Source: JBKHYJ01 sp046565505 (GTDB lineage Bacteria > Acidobacteriota > Blastocatellia > UBA7656). From it: DNA of 64,000 nt. Location of the stretch: contig JBKHYJ010000128.1 in assembly GCA_046565505.1 (NCBI GenBank), forward strand, positions 89,691-153,690, given 5' to 3'. Positions 17,336 to 26,022 of this stretch are shown piece by piece. The translations under genes and the position numbers were made by a program. The notes below the pieces were generated by a model. The model had not been told where the DNA came from. It did no database searches and saw only the letters and a program-made list of their open reading frames with translations. The stretch's first letter is position 1; the number at the start of each line of letters is the position of its first letter.

Positions 17336-18226
17336 ATGCTAGAGGTTGCGAATTTGAAGGGCTGCGGGACGGCGCTAGTCACCCCGTTCAAAGAGGACTT
17401 GTCGATAGACGAGGACGCGCTCCGCGGGCTGGTAGAGTTTCAGGTCTCGGAGGGCGTCGATTTCCTCGTGCCATGCGGGACCACGGGCGAGAGCGCGACC
17501 CTGAGCGCGGGCGAGCAGCGCCGCGTGGTGGAGATAGTCCTCCAATCTGCGCAAGGGCGCGTACAGGTGATAGCGGGCGCGGGCGGCAATAACACTGCCC
17601 ACGTCATAGAGCTCGCCAGGGGGTACGAGCGCATGGGCGTGCGCGGGCTGCTTTCCGTCTCGCCTTATTACAACCACCCGACGCAGGAAGGGCTCTACCA
17701 GCACTTCCGCGCGGTCGCCGAAGCGACACAACTGCCGATAATTGTTTACAACGTGCCGCCGCGCACCGCCGTCAACATCCTCCCGGATACGGTGGCGAGG
17801 CTGGCGGAAATACCCAACGTCGTGGGGGTGAAAGAGGCGTCGGGCGACATCTCGCAGGTCGCTGAAATTTGCTCGCGCGTGCGGGAGGACTTCAAAGTCT
17901 TTTCAGGGGACGATTCGATGACGCTGCCGGTGACCGCGGTCGGCGGGGTGGGGTTGATTTCGGTCGCCGCGAATGAAGCGCCGCGGCAGATGACCGCCCT
18001 CACGCGCGCCGCGCTTGACAATGATTGGGACCAGGCGCGGCGGCTGAACCGCGAGCTGCTCCCCCTGATGAAAGCCAACTTCATAGAGACCAGCCCCGGC
18101 CCCGTCAAAGCCGCCCTCGCCATGATGGGCAAGATAAAAGAAGTGTACAGGCTTCCTATGGTCCCCATTTCGCCCGAGACGAAGGAGAGGCTGCGCGCCG
18201 TGCTCGTCAGCTTGAAATTGATTTGA
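17336..18226 (+). CDS. dapA: 4-hydroxy-tetrahydrodipicolinate synthase
   Basis: A 296-residue class I aldolase that condenses pyruvate with aspartate semialdehyde. PCGTTGESATLS (about 45-56), SPYYNHPTQEGLYQHF (with the catalytic Tyr, about 137) and VVGVKEASGD (about 165, Schiff-base Lys) are all present. AGGAG lies before the ATG. The gene is nine bases upstream of dapD, so the two are surely co-transcribed. Length and motif spacing are typical. Confidence 0.95.
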   Translation: MLEVANLKGCGTALVTPFKEDLSIDEDALRGLVEFQVSEGVDFLVPCGTTGESATLSAGEQRRVVEIVLQSAQGRVQVIAGAGGNNTAHVIELARGYERMGVRGLLSVSPYYNHPTQEGLYQHFRAVAEATQLPIIVYNVPPRTAVNILPDTVARLAEIPNVVGVKEASGDISQVAEICSRVREDFKVFSGDDSMTLPVTAVGGVGLISVAANEAPRQMTALTRAALDNDWDQARRLNRELLPLMKANFIETSPGPVKAALAMMGKIKEVYRLPMVPISPETKERLRAVLVSLKLI

Positions 18227-18235
18227 TGGACGCCT

Positions 18236-19066
18236 ATGGACCTAGCGGAAAAAATCCAACAACTCTTCGACAATTCGCCGGCTGAGTTCACAGACGATCA
18301 CCGCGCGCTGTTTGACGAATTCAAACAGAAGCTCAACGCGGGCGAGGTGCGCGCGGCGGAGAGGGAGGGCGGGCGCTGGCGCGTCAACCACTGGGTGAAG
18401 CGCGGGATACTGCTCGGCTTCCGCCTCGGGAAGGTCGAGAATTTCTCGATCAACAATCAGTTCCGCTTCTACGACAAGAGCACATACCCGCTCAAGCGCA
18501 TCGCGGCCAGCGACGGGCTGCGCGTGGTGCCGGGCGGCTCTTCGATCCGCGACGGCTGTTACGTCGGCCGCGGCGTGACCTGCATGCCGCCGATGTTCAT
18601 CAACGTGGGCGCCTACGTCGATGACGAGGCGATGATAGATTCGCATGCCCTCGTGGGGTCGTGCGCACAGGTGGGCAAACGCGTCCACATATCGGCCGGC
18701 GCGCAGATCGGGGGCGTGCTCGAACCCATAGGCGATATGCCGGTCATCATCGAAGACGACGTGCTCGTGGGCGGCAACTGCGGCGTGTACGAAGGCGCGG
18801 TCGTCCGCGAGCGCGTGGTCCTCGCCTCGGGCACGATAATAACCGGCGGTACCCCTGTTTACGACCTCGTCCGCGACGAGTTCTACCGTAAGACAGACGA
18901 CGGCCCGCTTGAGATACCCGCGGGCGCCGTCGTCGTGCCCGGCTCGCGTGCGGTCACTAAAGGGAGAGGCGCGGAACTGGGCCTGAGCGTCTACACGCCG
19001 ATCATCGTCAAGTACAGGGACGAAAAAACCGACGCCTCCGTGCGGCTCGAAGAGTATTTAAGGTAG
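18236..19066 (+). CDS. dapD: 2,3,4,5-tetrahydropyridine-2,6-dicarboxylate N-succinyltransferase
   Basis: A 276-residue enzyme that succinylates tetrahydrodipicolinate, committing the cell to the succinylase branch of DAP synthesis. The N-terminal helical domain is followed by a left-handed beta-helix of hexapeptide repeats (about 105-215), visible in FINVGAYVDDEAMIDSHALV, then SCAQVGKRVHISAGAQIGG. GGNCGVYEGAVV and the C-terminal VVPGSRAVTKG complete the family pattern. It acts as a trimer in the cytosol. The presence of dapD with a DapE-like gene argues for the succinyl rather than the acetyl, dehydrogenase or DapL route. Confidence 0.93.
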   Translation: MDLAEKIQQLFDNSPAEFTDDHRALFDEFKQKLNAGEVRAAEREGGRWRVNHWVKRGILLGFRLGKVENFSINNQFRFYDKSTYPLKRIAASDGLRVVPGGSSIRDGCYVGRGVTCMPPMFINVGAYVDDEAMIDSHALVGSCAQVGKRVHISAGAQIGGVLEPIGDMPVIIEDDVLVGGNCGVYEGAVVRERVVLASGTIITGGTPVYDLVRDEFYRKTDDGPLEIPAGAVVVPGSRAVTKGRGAELGLSVYTPIIVKYRDEKTDASVRLEEYLR

Positions 19067-19079
19067 GCGGTCGGCCACG

Positions 19080-19123
19080 GGGGCCGGGGTCAGTGATCGC
19101 GGGAGCAAAAAGCCCCCGGCCCC
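19080..19123 (+). terminator. GC-rich hairpin between dapD and the aminotransferase
   Basis: A perfect 10-bp stem (19080-19089 with 19114-19123) surrounds a 24-base loop containing AAAAA. No T tract follows. It may be an attenuating or processing structure in the intercistronic gap rather than a true terminator. Confidence 0.3.
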
Positions 19124-19158
19124 GCCCGCCAGGCCCCGGCCCGCAGACGCCTCGCGCT

Positions 19159-20310
19159 ATGTTTACTCCCGCAGAGCGACTAAGGAATGTACGCAAGAGC
19201 GCCACGCGGGCGCTCTACGACGGCGCGCCCGCCGGCTCGATCAACCTCGGGCTGGGCGAGCCGGATTTCCCCACGCCCGAGATAGTTCGCAAAGAGGCAG
19301 TCCGCGTCATCGAAGGCGAGCACATCGGCTACACGCCCAACGCGGGCATCCTGCCCTTGCGCGAATGCATAGCCAGGTATCACGGCGAGGGATTGGCCTC
19401 GCCCTTCGCGCCCGACTCCGTGTGCGTGACCAACGGCTCGGAGGAGGCGCTCTTCGACGTGATGATGACGATAGCGGGGCCGGGCGATGAAGTGCTGCTG
19501 CCGGACCCATGCTACCTCGCCTACCCGCCCATCGCGGAGATCGCGGGGGCGGCCTCGAAGTATTACAGGATGCCGCGTGAGGCGGGCTTCACTTTCGACA
19601 GGGAGAGCTTCAGCCGCGCCGTGACCGAAAAAACAAAACTCGTCGTCGTGCTGTCGCCTTCCAACCCCACTAGCCGCGTGATCGCGCGCGACGATTTGCA
19701 ATTCATCGCGCGGCGGCTCGAAGGGTCGGGCGCGTACGTGGTCGCGGATGAAATATACCGCGAGCTTTACTTCTATGACCGCCCGCATTCGGTATCAGAA
19801 TTCTACGACAATACGATCATCGTCTCGGGCCTTTCAAAGAACATGAGCATGACGGGCTGGCGGTTAGGCTGGGCGGTAGGGCCGGAAGAAGTCATACACC
19901 ACGTCACAGTGATGCACCAGTACGTTTCCACCTGCGCTTCGGCCGTGACGCAGAAGGCCGCCATCGCCGCCTTCGGCGAAGGGGGGCGCAGGGCCACGGC
20001 CCACATGCGCGACGAGCTGCGCCGCCGCAACGACGCGATGGCGCGCGCGATAGACCGCGACCTCCGGCTGCCTTACGTGCAGGGCGAAGGCGCGTACTAC
20101 ATAATGCTGGACGTGTCCGGCTTCGGCCCGTCTATGGACACGGCGCTCGCGCTGCTCGGCCAGGGTGTGATCACCGTGCCCGGCTCAGCCTTCGGCGCGG
20201 AGGCGGAAGGCTACCTGCGACTATCGTTCTCGATAGAAACCCCGCTGATCGAAGAAGGCATACGCCGCATCGGCAGGGGACTCGACAGGCTCGGCCGGGC
20301 CGGCCGATAG
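19159..20310 (+). CDS. class I/II PLP aminotransferase, probable N-succinyldiaminopimelate aminotransferase
   Basis: A 383-residue fold-type I aminotransferase. INLGLGEPDFPTP (about 28-40) and SPSNPTSRV (about 168-176) are classical, and SKNMSMTGWRLGWA (about 230-243) holds the PLP-binding Lys. The family uses aspartate-type or aromatic substrates, and the exact one is not readable. Directly after dapB-dapA-dapD, it is the best candidate for the missing DapC step between DapD and DapE. The ATG at 19159 was chosen because homologues begin shortly before the GEPDFPTP motif; an upstream in-frame start at 19093 would add a Pro-rich, non-conserved tail. Confidence 0.85.
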   Translation: MFTPAERLRNVRKSATRALYDGAPAGSINLGLGEPDFPTPEIVRKEAVRVIEGEHIGYTPNAGILPLRECIARYHGEGLASPFAPDSVCVTNGSEEALFDVMMTIAGPGDEVLLPDPCYLAYPPIAEIAGAASKYYRMPREAGFTFDRESFSRAVTEKTKLVVVLSPSNPTSRVIARDDLQFIARRLEGSGAYVVADEIYRELYFYDRPHSVSEFYDNTIIVSGLSKNMSMTGWRLGWAVGPEEVIHHVTVMHQYVSTCASAVTQKAAIAAFGEGGRRATAHMRDELRRRNDAMARAIDRDLRLPYVQGEGAYYIMLDVSGFGPSMDTALALLGQGVITVPGSAFGAEAEGYLRLSFSIETPLIEEGIRRIGRGLDRLGRAGR

Positions 20311-20428
20311 CCCCCGCCCCGCGAGGAAAATGTGCAAACCATATAAAGGGCAGGTCGAAGCGGGGTCTCGCATTCGGCCTGCCGCCTGCTGCCAACGGCT
20401 GGCTGTTCTGTTAGACTGTTGACATTAA

Positions 20429-20713
20429 ATGAATGCGAGATTCAAAAGCATTGCGATCTACTGGGCGGGCTGGGGATTCATAGTACTCGGGGTGTTGGGA
20501 CTATTCCTCCCCATCCTTCAAGGCATCCTCTTTCTGTTGATCGGACTTTCCCTGCTGTCGAACTCGTCGCCCTGGGCCGCGAGGTTGCTTCACAGGGTCA
20601 GGCAGCGATTCCCAAAAATAAGCAAGACCTACGACGAGGCGATGGTTAAGGCCAAAGACTACCAGGCGCGCATACTCAAGAAGGCTGGCAAGCGGGCCAA
20701 GGAGGAAACGTGA
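20429..20713 (+). CDS. small two-helix membrane protein
   Basis: A 94-residue protein with two close hydrophobic stretches (about 7-27 and 30-46) and a basic, helical cytoplasmic tail (55-94). The pattern GVLGLFLPILQGILFLLIGL recalls the PGPGW/DUF454 kind of small integral membrane proteins, but I am not certain of the family. Its stop overlaps the GTG start of the next gene by four bases, so the two should be translationally coupled. Function unknown. Confidence 0.65.
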   Translation: MNARFKSIAIYWAGWGFIVLGVLGLFLPILQGILFLLIGLSLLSNSSPWAARLLHRVRQRFPKISKTYDEAMVKAKDYQARILKKAGKRAKEET

Positions 20714-22476
20714 TCCGAAACACGGCTGCGCTGACCTTCATTTTACTGACCGCCTCGATGGCCGTCGCGCAGGTACTGGCTTCGAGCGACGCGGCCAAAA
20801 AGCTCCACGCGCTCTTTGAAGAAGATTGGCAGTGGGGACTTCAACAGTTCCCGGAGAGTGCGACGCTGCTCGGCGATAACCGCTACAACGACCGGCTGAC
20901 CGACCTTTCGCCTGAGGCCATCGCGCGGCGCAAGGCGCACGAGCGGGAGATGCTCGGCCGGATTGAGAAGATCAGCCGGGCCGACCTCTCCGGGCAGGAC
21001 ATGATTTCTTACGACCTGTTCCTGCTCGACAAGAAGCTCAACGTCGAGGGCGCGCGATTCCCGACCGAATACATGCCGATAGACCAGATGAACGGCTTGC
21101 AGATAAGCTTCGGGCAGCTGGCGGCCGCGACCCCTTTCCGAAACGCGAAAGATTACGAAGAATACCTCGCGAGGCTGGCGGCCTTCCCACGCCACATAGA
21201 CCAGGTGATCGCGCTGATGAATCGTGGCATAGAAACCGGCTGGGTCCAGCCGGCCGTCCCGCTGCGGTCCCTGGCGGGCCAGATCGAGGGGCAGATCACA
21301 GACGACCCGACGAAGAGCCCCCTGTACAAGTCCTTTGAGAGCTTCCCGCAAGGCGTTTCGGAAACCGACCGGGCACGGCTGACCGCGGCGGGCAAGCGCG
21401 TCATCGCCGACTCGTTCATGCCGGCGATGAAAAAGCTCGGCGAGTTCATCAAACAGACTTACCTGCGCGCCGCCCGCGCAGAGGTGGGCGCGTCGGCGCT
21501 GCCGGAAGGCGAGGCCTTTTACCAGTACACGATCCGCCGCCACACGACGACCAACCTGACGGCCAAAGAGATTCACGATATAGGCGTCAGGGAGGTCGCG
21601 CGGATACGCAAAGAGATGGAGGGCATAATTGAAAGGGTCGGGTTCAAGGGGTCGTTTCAAGAGTTCCTGACATTCCTCCGCACAGACCCGCGCTTCTATT
21701 ACACGAGGGCGGAAGACCTTGTGGCGGGCTACGCGCTGATTTCCAAGCGCGCGGACGGGAAGTTGCCAGAGATGTTCCGGGAGCTGCCGCGGACCCCGTA
21801 CGGGATCCGCGTGATCCCGGATTACGAAGCGCCCGCGCAGACGACTGCTTATTACCAGCCGGGCGCGGCCGATGGCTCGCGCGCGGGCCTTTACATGATA
21901 AACACGTATAAGCTAGAGACGCGGCCGAAGTACGAGATGGAGGCGCTCTCGCTCCACGAAGCGGTCCCCGGCCACCACCTTCAAATCGCCCGCGCGCAGG
22001 AGCTCGGCGGGCTGCCTGATTTTCGGCGCAACGCGGGCTACACGGCTTACGTCGAAGGGTGGGGGCTTTACGCGGAGAGCCTGGGCGGCGAGATGGGCTT
22101 CTACACAGACCCTTACTCGAAGTTCGGGCAGTTGACTTATGAGATGTGGCGCGCGTGCCGCCTGGTCGTAGACACCGGGATGCATGCCTACGGGTGGACC
22201 CGCCAGCAGGCGGTAGACTTCATGAAAGAGAACACGGCGAAGACGGAGAACGACATCATAGTAGAGGTGGACAGGTACATAGTTTGGCCGGGGCAGGCGC
22301 TCGCGTACAAGATAGGCGAGCTGAAGATCAAAGAGCTGCGGGCGAGGGCCAGCAGAGAGCTCGGCGAGCGGTTCGACCTGAGGAAGTTCCACAACGCGCT
22401 GCTCGACGATGGGCCGCTGCCGCTCGACCTGCTCGAAAAGCGTATCGACAACTGGGTCGCTGAACAGAAGAGGTGA
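20710..22476 (+). CDS. DUF885-family secreted metallopeptidase-like protein
   Basis: A 588-residue exported protein with a clear signal peptide (about 1-22, ending ASMAVAQ-VLA). It has the DUF885 arrangement with the zinc-site motif LHEAVPGHHLQIA (about 417-429) followed by YVEGWGLYAESLG (about 450), like gluzincin peptidases. The substrate is unknown. The GTG start has GGAGGAAAC directly upstream and overlaps the preceding stop. The serpin gene begins six bases after its stop, so a peptidase and a peptidase inhibitor share the operon, although serpins do not normally inhibit metallopeptidases. Confidence 0.85.
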   Translation: MIRNTAALTFILLTASMAVAQVLASSDAAKKLHALFEEDWQWGLQQFPESATLLGDNRYNDRLTDLSPEAIARRKAHEREMLGRIEKISRADLSGQDMISYDLFLLDKKLNVEGARFPTEYMPIDQMNGLQISFGQLAAATPFRNAKDYEEYLARLAAFPRHIDQVIALMNRGIETGWVQPAVPLRSLAGQIEGQITDDPTKSPLYKSFESFPQGVSETDRARLTAAGKRVIADSFMPAMKKLGEFIKQTYLRAARAEVGASALPEGEAFYQYTIRRHTTTNLTAKEIHDIGVREVARIRKEMEGIIERVGFKGSFQEFLTFLRTDPRFYYTRAEDLVAGYALISKRADGKLPEMFRELPRTPYGIRVIPDYEAPAQTTAYYQPGAADGSRAGLYMINTYKLETRPKYEMEALSLHEAVPGHHLQIARAQELGGLPDFRRNAGYTAYVEGWGLYAESLGGEMGFYTDPYSKFGQLTYEMWRACRLVVDTGMHAYGWTRQQAVDFMKENTAKTENDIIVEVDRYIVWPGQALAYKIGELKIKELRARASRELGERFDLRKFHNALLDDGPLPLDLLEKRIDNWVAEQKR

Positions 22477-22481
22477 GTGAA

Positions 22482-23786
22482 ATGAGGAAGCAGAATTCGG
22501 GCAAGCGTTTCCCGGGCGCGGGGGCCTTGACCGCCACGGCGCTGCTCTGCCTGCTCGGCTGCTCTGGCGTCAGCCAGTCGAGCGTGGCGAACGACAACCG
22601 TCCTTCCAATAAGAACGGCGCGACTATGGAAGATCAAAAAAACAAACCGGCGAACGACAAAATCGACCCGCGCCTGGCCTCGGCCGGCAGGAATTTCGGG
22701 TTCAAGCTCTACGGCGAAATCGGCAGGCAGGGCGCGGGCAAGAACGTCTTCATCTCCCCGTCGAGCGTAGGGATTTGCCTGGCGATGGCCTACAACGGCG
22801 CGGAGGGCGAGACGAAGCAGGCGATGGCGCGCGCGCTTGAGGCGCAGGGCATGACGCTCGAAGAATTGAACACGGCTTACGCGGGGCTGAAGGCCGCGCT
22901 CGAAAACCCGGACCCGAAGGTGCAGCTACAGGTCGCCAATTCGCTGTGGGCGAGGAAGGGCATAGCGTTCAACCCTGAATTCATCAGGAGGAACACGCAA
23001 TTCTACGACGCGCGCCTGGCGGAGCTGGATTTCGACGCGCCCGCGGCGGTCGCGACTATAAACCAGTGGGTGAGCCAGAGCACGGCGGGGAAGATAGACA
23101 AGATCGTCGACAGCATAGACCGCGACACGATCCTGTTCCTCATCAACGCGATATACTTCAAGGGGAAATGGGCGAACGAGTTCGCGAAGGAGCGGACCAA
23201 AGAGGACGTGTTCAACCTCGAAGGCGGGTCGCAGAAGCGCGTCCCGATGATGTCTCAATCGGGCAGCTACGGTTACTACGAGGCGAAAAACTTTCAAGCG
23301 GTGCGCCTCCCTTACGGGGCCGGGAGGGTCAGCATGTACGTCTTCCTCCCGGCGAAGGGCGTGACCATAGGCGAATTCCACAAGGGCCTGACGGCCGCGA
23401 GCTGGGAAAGCTGGATGACGGAATTCGCCGAGGCGGAGGGCGACATAACGCTGCCGCGGTTCAGGGTCGAGTACGAGGTGACGCTGAACGACGCGCTGAA
23501 GGCCCTGGGGATGGAGGCGGCCTTCGACCAGGCGCGGGCGAACTTCACGGGCATGACGCAGGGGGGGCAGAAGGCTTACATCAGCAAGGTCAAGCACAAG
23601 ACTTTTGTGGAGGTCAACGAAGAGGGGACGGAGGCGGCGGCCGTGACCTCGACGGAGATGCGCGCCACTTCGGCGATGAGGCCGAGGCAACGATTCCGCA
23701 TGGTTGTTGATCGCCCGTTCTTCTGCGCCATCCGCGACAACACGACGGGGACGGTGTTGTTCATGGGCTCGATAACGGAGCCGTAA
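22482..23786 (+). CDS. serpin-family protease inhibitor lipoprotein
   Basis: A 434-residue serpin with a lipoprotein signal: hydrophobic segment and lipobox LLCLLGC (about 21-27). The body shows VFISPSSVGICLAMAYNGAEG (split over about 87-107) and the late VDRPFFCAIRD. The hinge of the reactive loop, EEGTEAAAVTST (about 383-394), fits the inhibitory consensus (small residues at P12-P10). Counting from the hinge, P1 falls near Thr in MRATSAM, with an Arg two residues before, so the target could be elastase-like or trypsin-like. The ATG at 22482 is preferred over GTG at 22473. It should sit in the periplasm or on the surface, tethered by lipid. Confidence 0.9.
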   Translation: MRKQNSGKRFPGAGALTATALLCLLGCSGVSQSSVANDNRPSNKNGATMEDQKNKPANDKIDPRLASAGRNFGFKLYGEIGRQGAGKNVFISPSSVGICLAMAYNGAEGETKQAMARALEAQGMTLEELNTAYAGLKAALENPDPKVQLQVANSLWARKGIAFNPEFIRRNTQFYDARLAELDFDAPAAVATINQWVSQSTAGKIDKIVDSIDRDTILFLINAIYFKGKWANEFAKERTKEDVFNLEGGSQKRVPMMSQSGSYGYYEAKNFQAVRLPYGAGRVSMYVFLPAKGVTIGEFHKGLTAASWESWMTEFAEAEGDITLPRFRVEYEVTLNDALKALGMEAAFDQARANFTGMTQGGQKAYISKVKHKTFVEVNEEGTEAAAVTSTEMRATSAMRPRQRFRMVVDRPFFCAIRDNTTGTVLFMGSITEP

Positions 23787-24172
23787 CAATCCCGGCCCGA
23801 CTCTAAACCGCCGCGCCGTTATCAATCCACAGCCTCCGGCCGAATGAAACCTCGCATCAATGGCAGGCCGCGGCCCCTACACTGCCTGAAGAAAAAAATC
23901 GCGATTGACACCTTTAACCCTCTGCTATATCCTTCGAGGCGCTTCAAGGTTGTAAACGATGTTACGCAAGCAAGAATAGAGACCGCAGGCCGGTTCCAAG
24001 CAGATTGCCTAACTCATCCGGCACCTGTTAAGTAACCTGGATGGCCGCTCGGTAACACCTACTCGCCCACGTATAAACCTCCGGTCTCTTGAAACACTCC
24101 TCTGTTTAGTCGTTAACCTGGGCGCTGTCACTCTAAAGACGCTGCCCCACTCGGCCTTGAAAGGAGGTCTAC
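23787..24172. other. 386-base intergenic region before the repeat protein
   Basis: No convincing gene is present; an open frame at 23844-24035 lacks a ribosome site and looks random. The region is less GC-rich than its neighbours. It ends in AAAGGAGGT (24160-24168), a near-perfect anti-16S match four bases before the ATG at 24173. Confidence 0.6.
23905..23931 (+). promoter_or_regulatory. possible sigma-70 promoter for the repeat protein gene
   Basis: TTGACA (23905-23910) and TATATC (23926-23931) are separated by 15 bases, shorter than ideal, but a TGC before the -10 gives an extended -10 character. The leader would be about 235 bases. Confidence 0.35.
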
Positions 24173-25915
24173 ATGACTATCAAACATTCCCCTCGATTAT
24201 TCACGCTAGCTTTCGTTGTAATTCTGGCAGCGGGCTCACCATTGGCCGCCAAAGCCCGAACCGCTGCTCAAGACACGAGCGTTAAGCCGGATGGCGAGCG
24301 CCCCGCCACCAGTTCCGCCACAGCGCCGCTAACCGCGCCCCGGCCGGCCGGCCACGCCGATTCCAAAGGGGCGGGCAAGACTGACTTCTTTTCCGGCCCC
24401 GCCAGTGACCCATCCAATCAGGGGTGCAACCCCGCCACCACGGGCCTTCGCAACACTTGCTATGGGTCGGGCGCGGGTTCTTCTAACATAACGGGCGGCG
24501 GCAATTCCTTCTTCGGGTATAACGCCGGCGCAAAAGACACGTCATCAGGCACCAACTCCTTTTTCGGACATAACTCCGGCGCGGCGAACACGTCGGGCAT
24601 AGGCAACGCCTTCTTCGGGAATAATTCCGGCCTGGCAAATACGACGGGCGGCGCGAATTCCTTCTTCGGAAACTTTGCCGGAATCGCCAATACGACGGGT
24701 AACAGCAACGCCTTCTTCGGAGATAATTCGGGCGCGGCGAACATAGGGGGCACGGGGAATTCCTTCTTCGGGGCCGGCGCCGGGTTGAAAAACACGTCCG
24801 GTAACAACAACGCTTTTTTCGGGTCCCAGGCGGGGGCGAAAAACACAACAGGCATCGGCAACACATTCTTCGGGACCCAGGCCGGCGCGTCGAACACAAC
24901 TGTCAGCTTCAACACCTTCTTCGGCCATCTAGCAGGCACTAACAGCACAGGTCCCGGCAACGCCTTCTTCGGGGCCAGGGCCGGCACGTCGACGACGGCG
25001 GGCGGGAATAATTCCATGTTCGGCAACGATAGTGGCCGGTTCAATACGACAGGCGGAAACAACTCCTTCTTCGGGTTTGAGGCAGGGCGCAGCAATTCGA
25101 CGGGCAACGGCAACGTCTTCTTCGGAGATCAAGCCGGCTATAACAACTCGACGGGCGGAAACAATGTGTTCATAGGGAGCCAGGCTGGGAAAATTAACAC
25201 CATCGCGAGCAACAATACTTACATTGGCGCCTTGTCGGGCGGGTCTTCGGGGATCACGAATGCCACGGCCATAGGGGCCAACGCTTCGGTGACGCAGAGC
25301 AACTCGTTAGTCCTGGGCCAGAACGCCAACGTCGGCATAGGCACGTCCGCCCCCGCGGCGAAGCTCCATGTCGTCGGCAACGCCACCATCACAGGGAACC
25401 TGACGAAAGGCGGAGGCTCTTTCAAGATCGACCACCCGCTGGACCCGGCCAATAAGTACCTCTACCACTCGTTCGTCGAATCGCCTGATATGAAAAACAT
25501 CTACGACGGCGTTGCGGTGCTCAACGAGAAGGGGGCGGCGATAGTCTCAATGCCCGAGTGGTTCGAGGCGCTCAACCAGGATTTCCGCTACCAGCTCACC
25601 TGCATAGGCGGGTTCGCCCCCGTCTACATAGGCCAGGAGATTAAAGGCGGCAGGTTCAAGATTGCCGGCGGCCGGCCCGGTATGAAAGTGTCATGGCAAG
25701 TGACAGGGATCCGGCATGACGCCTACGCCGAAGCTCACCGGATACCGATAGAGGAGGACAAGCCCCTCGACGAGCGGGGCACGTACCTGCACCCGGAATC
25801 ATTTGATCGGCCCGCGAATGCCGGCCCGGAGGCGGGGGAACAAACAGAACAGGTGAGGCCATTAAAGCAGGCGCGCCGCGCCGGCAGGTTTCGGCATGGC
25901 GGTAATGACAGGTGA
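24173..25915 (+). CDS. secreted repeat protein with 17-residue glycine/asparagine/phenylalanine repeats
   Basis: A 580-residue exported protein. A signal peptide (about 1-28) precedes a Thr/Pro/Ala-rich linker. From about residue 109 to 355 there are some 15 units of 16-17 residues with the pattern N-[ST]-F-F-G-x-x-[AS]-G-x-x-N-[TS]-[TS]-G. This pattern resembles the beta-roll repeats of tail-fibre-like or YadA-like surface proteins. A unique C-terminal domain (about 395-540) includes DHPLDPANKYLYHSFVESP and FRYQLTCIGGFAPVYIG, seen in other repeat proteins of this kind. Likely a cell-surface fibre or adhesin; no enzyme motif is visible. It has the strongest ribosome site in the window. Confidence 0.72.
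   Translation: MTIKHSPRLFTLAFVVILAAGSPLAAKARTAAQDTSVKPDGERPATSSATAPLTAPRPAGHADSKGAGKTDFFSGPASDPSNQGCNPATTGLRNTCYGSGAGSSNITGGGNSFFGYNAGAKDTSSGTNSFFGHNSGAANTSGIGNAFFGNNSGLANTTGGANSFFGNFAGIANTTGNSNAFFGDNSGAANIGGTGNSFFGAGAGLKNTSGNNNAFFGSQAGAKNTTGIGNTFFGTQAGASNTTVSFNTFFGHLAGTNSTGPGNAFFGARAGTSTTAGGNNSMFGNDSGRFNTTGGNNSFFGFEAGRSNSTGNGNVFFGDQAGYNNSTGGNNVFIGSQAGKINTIASNNTYIGALSGGSSGITNATAIGANASVTQSNSLVLGQNANVGIGTSAPAAKLHVVGNATITGNLTKGGGSFKIDHPLDPANKYLYHSFVESPDMKNIYDGVAVLNEKGAAIVSMPEWFEALNQDFRYQLTCIGGFAPVYIGQEIKGGRFKIAGGRPGMKVSWQVTGIRHDAYAEAHRIPIEEDKPLDERGTYLHPESFDRPANAGPEAGEQTEQVRPLKQARRAGRFRHGGNDR
24499..25235 (+). repeat. tandem 51-bp coding repeat, about 15 units
   Basis: The coding region repeats every 48-51 bases around a TTCTTCGG core (Phe-Phe-Gly). 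Units differ at third positions and in linker residues, so they are old repeats under protein-level selection rather than a recent slippage array. Confidence 0.8.
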
Positions 25916-25970
25916 GTTCGTTTCGCGCGAAGCTTAGCGGCTGGCGCTCCGTCAGGCTCGCACCGTCAAA

Positions 25971-26000
25971 GCATAAGGGGTGCGAGAGCACCCCTTATGC
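25971..26000. terminator. bidirectional terminator hairpin
   Basis: A perfect 13-bp stem (25971-25983 with 25988-26000) with a GAGA tetraloop lies between two convergent genes, 55 bases after the repeat-protein stop and 22 bases after the stop of the leftward small-protein gene. T-rich or A-rich flanks are modest. Confidence 0.8.
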
Positions 26001-26022
26001 TGATCTAAAATTAACTGCTGAC

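Noticed and set aside
20290..20312. Palindrome at the end of the aminotransferase gene
   Set aside because: The GGCC-rich symmetry is within coding sequence and common in such GC-rich DNA; no T tract.
23844..24035. 63-codon open frame upstream of the repeat protein
   Set aside because: No ribosome site and random composition; the region more likely holds a promoter.
24499..25235. CRISPR-like array
   Set aside because: The regular spacing is a coding repeat of about 51 bp with no unique spacers between identical repeats.
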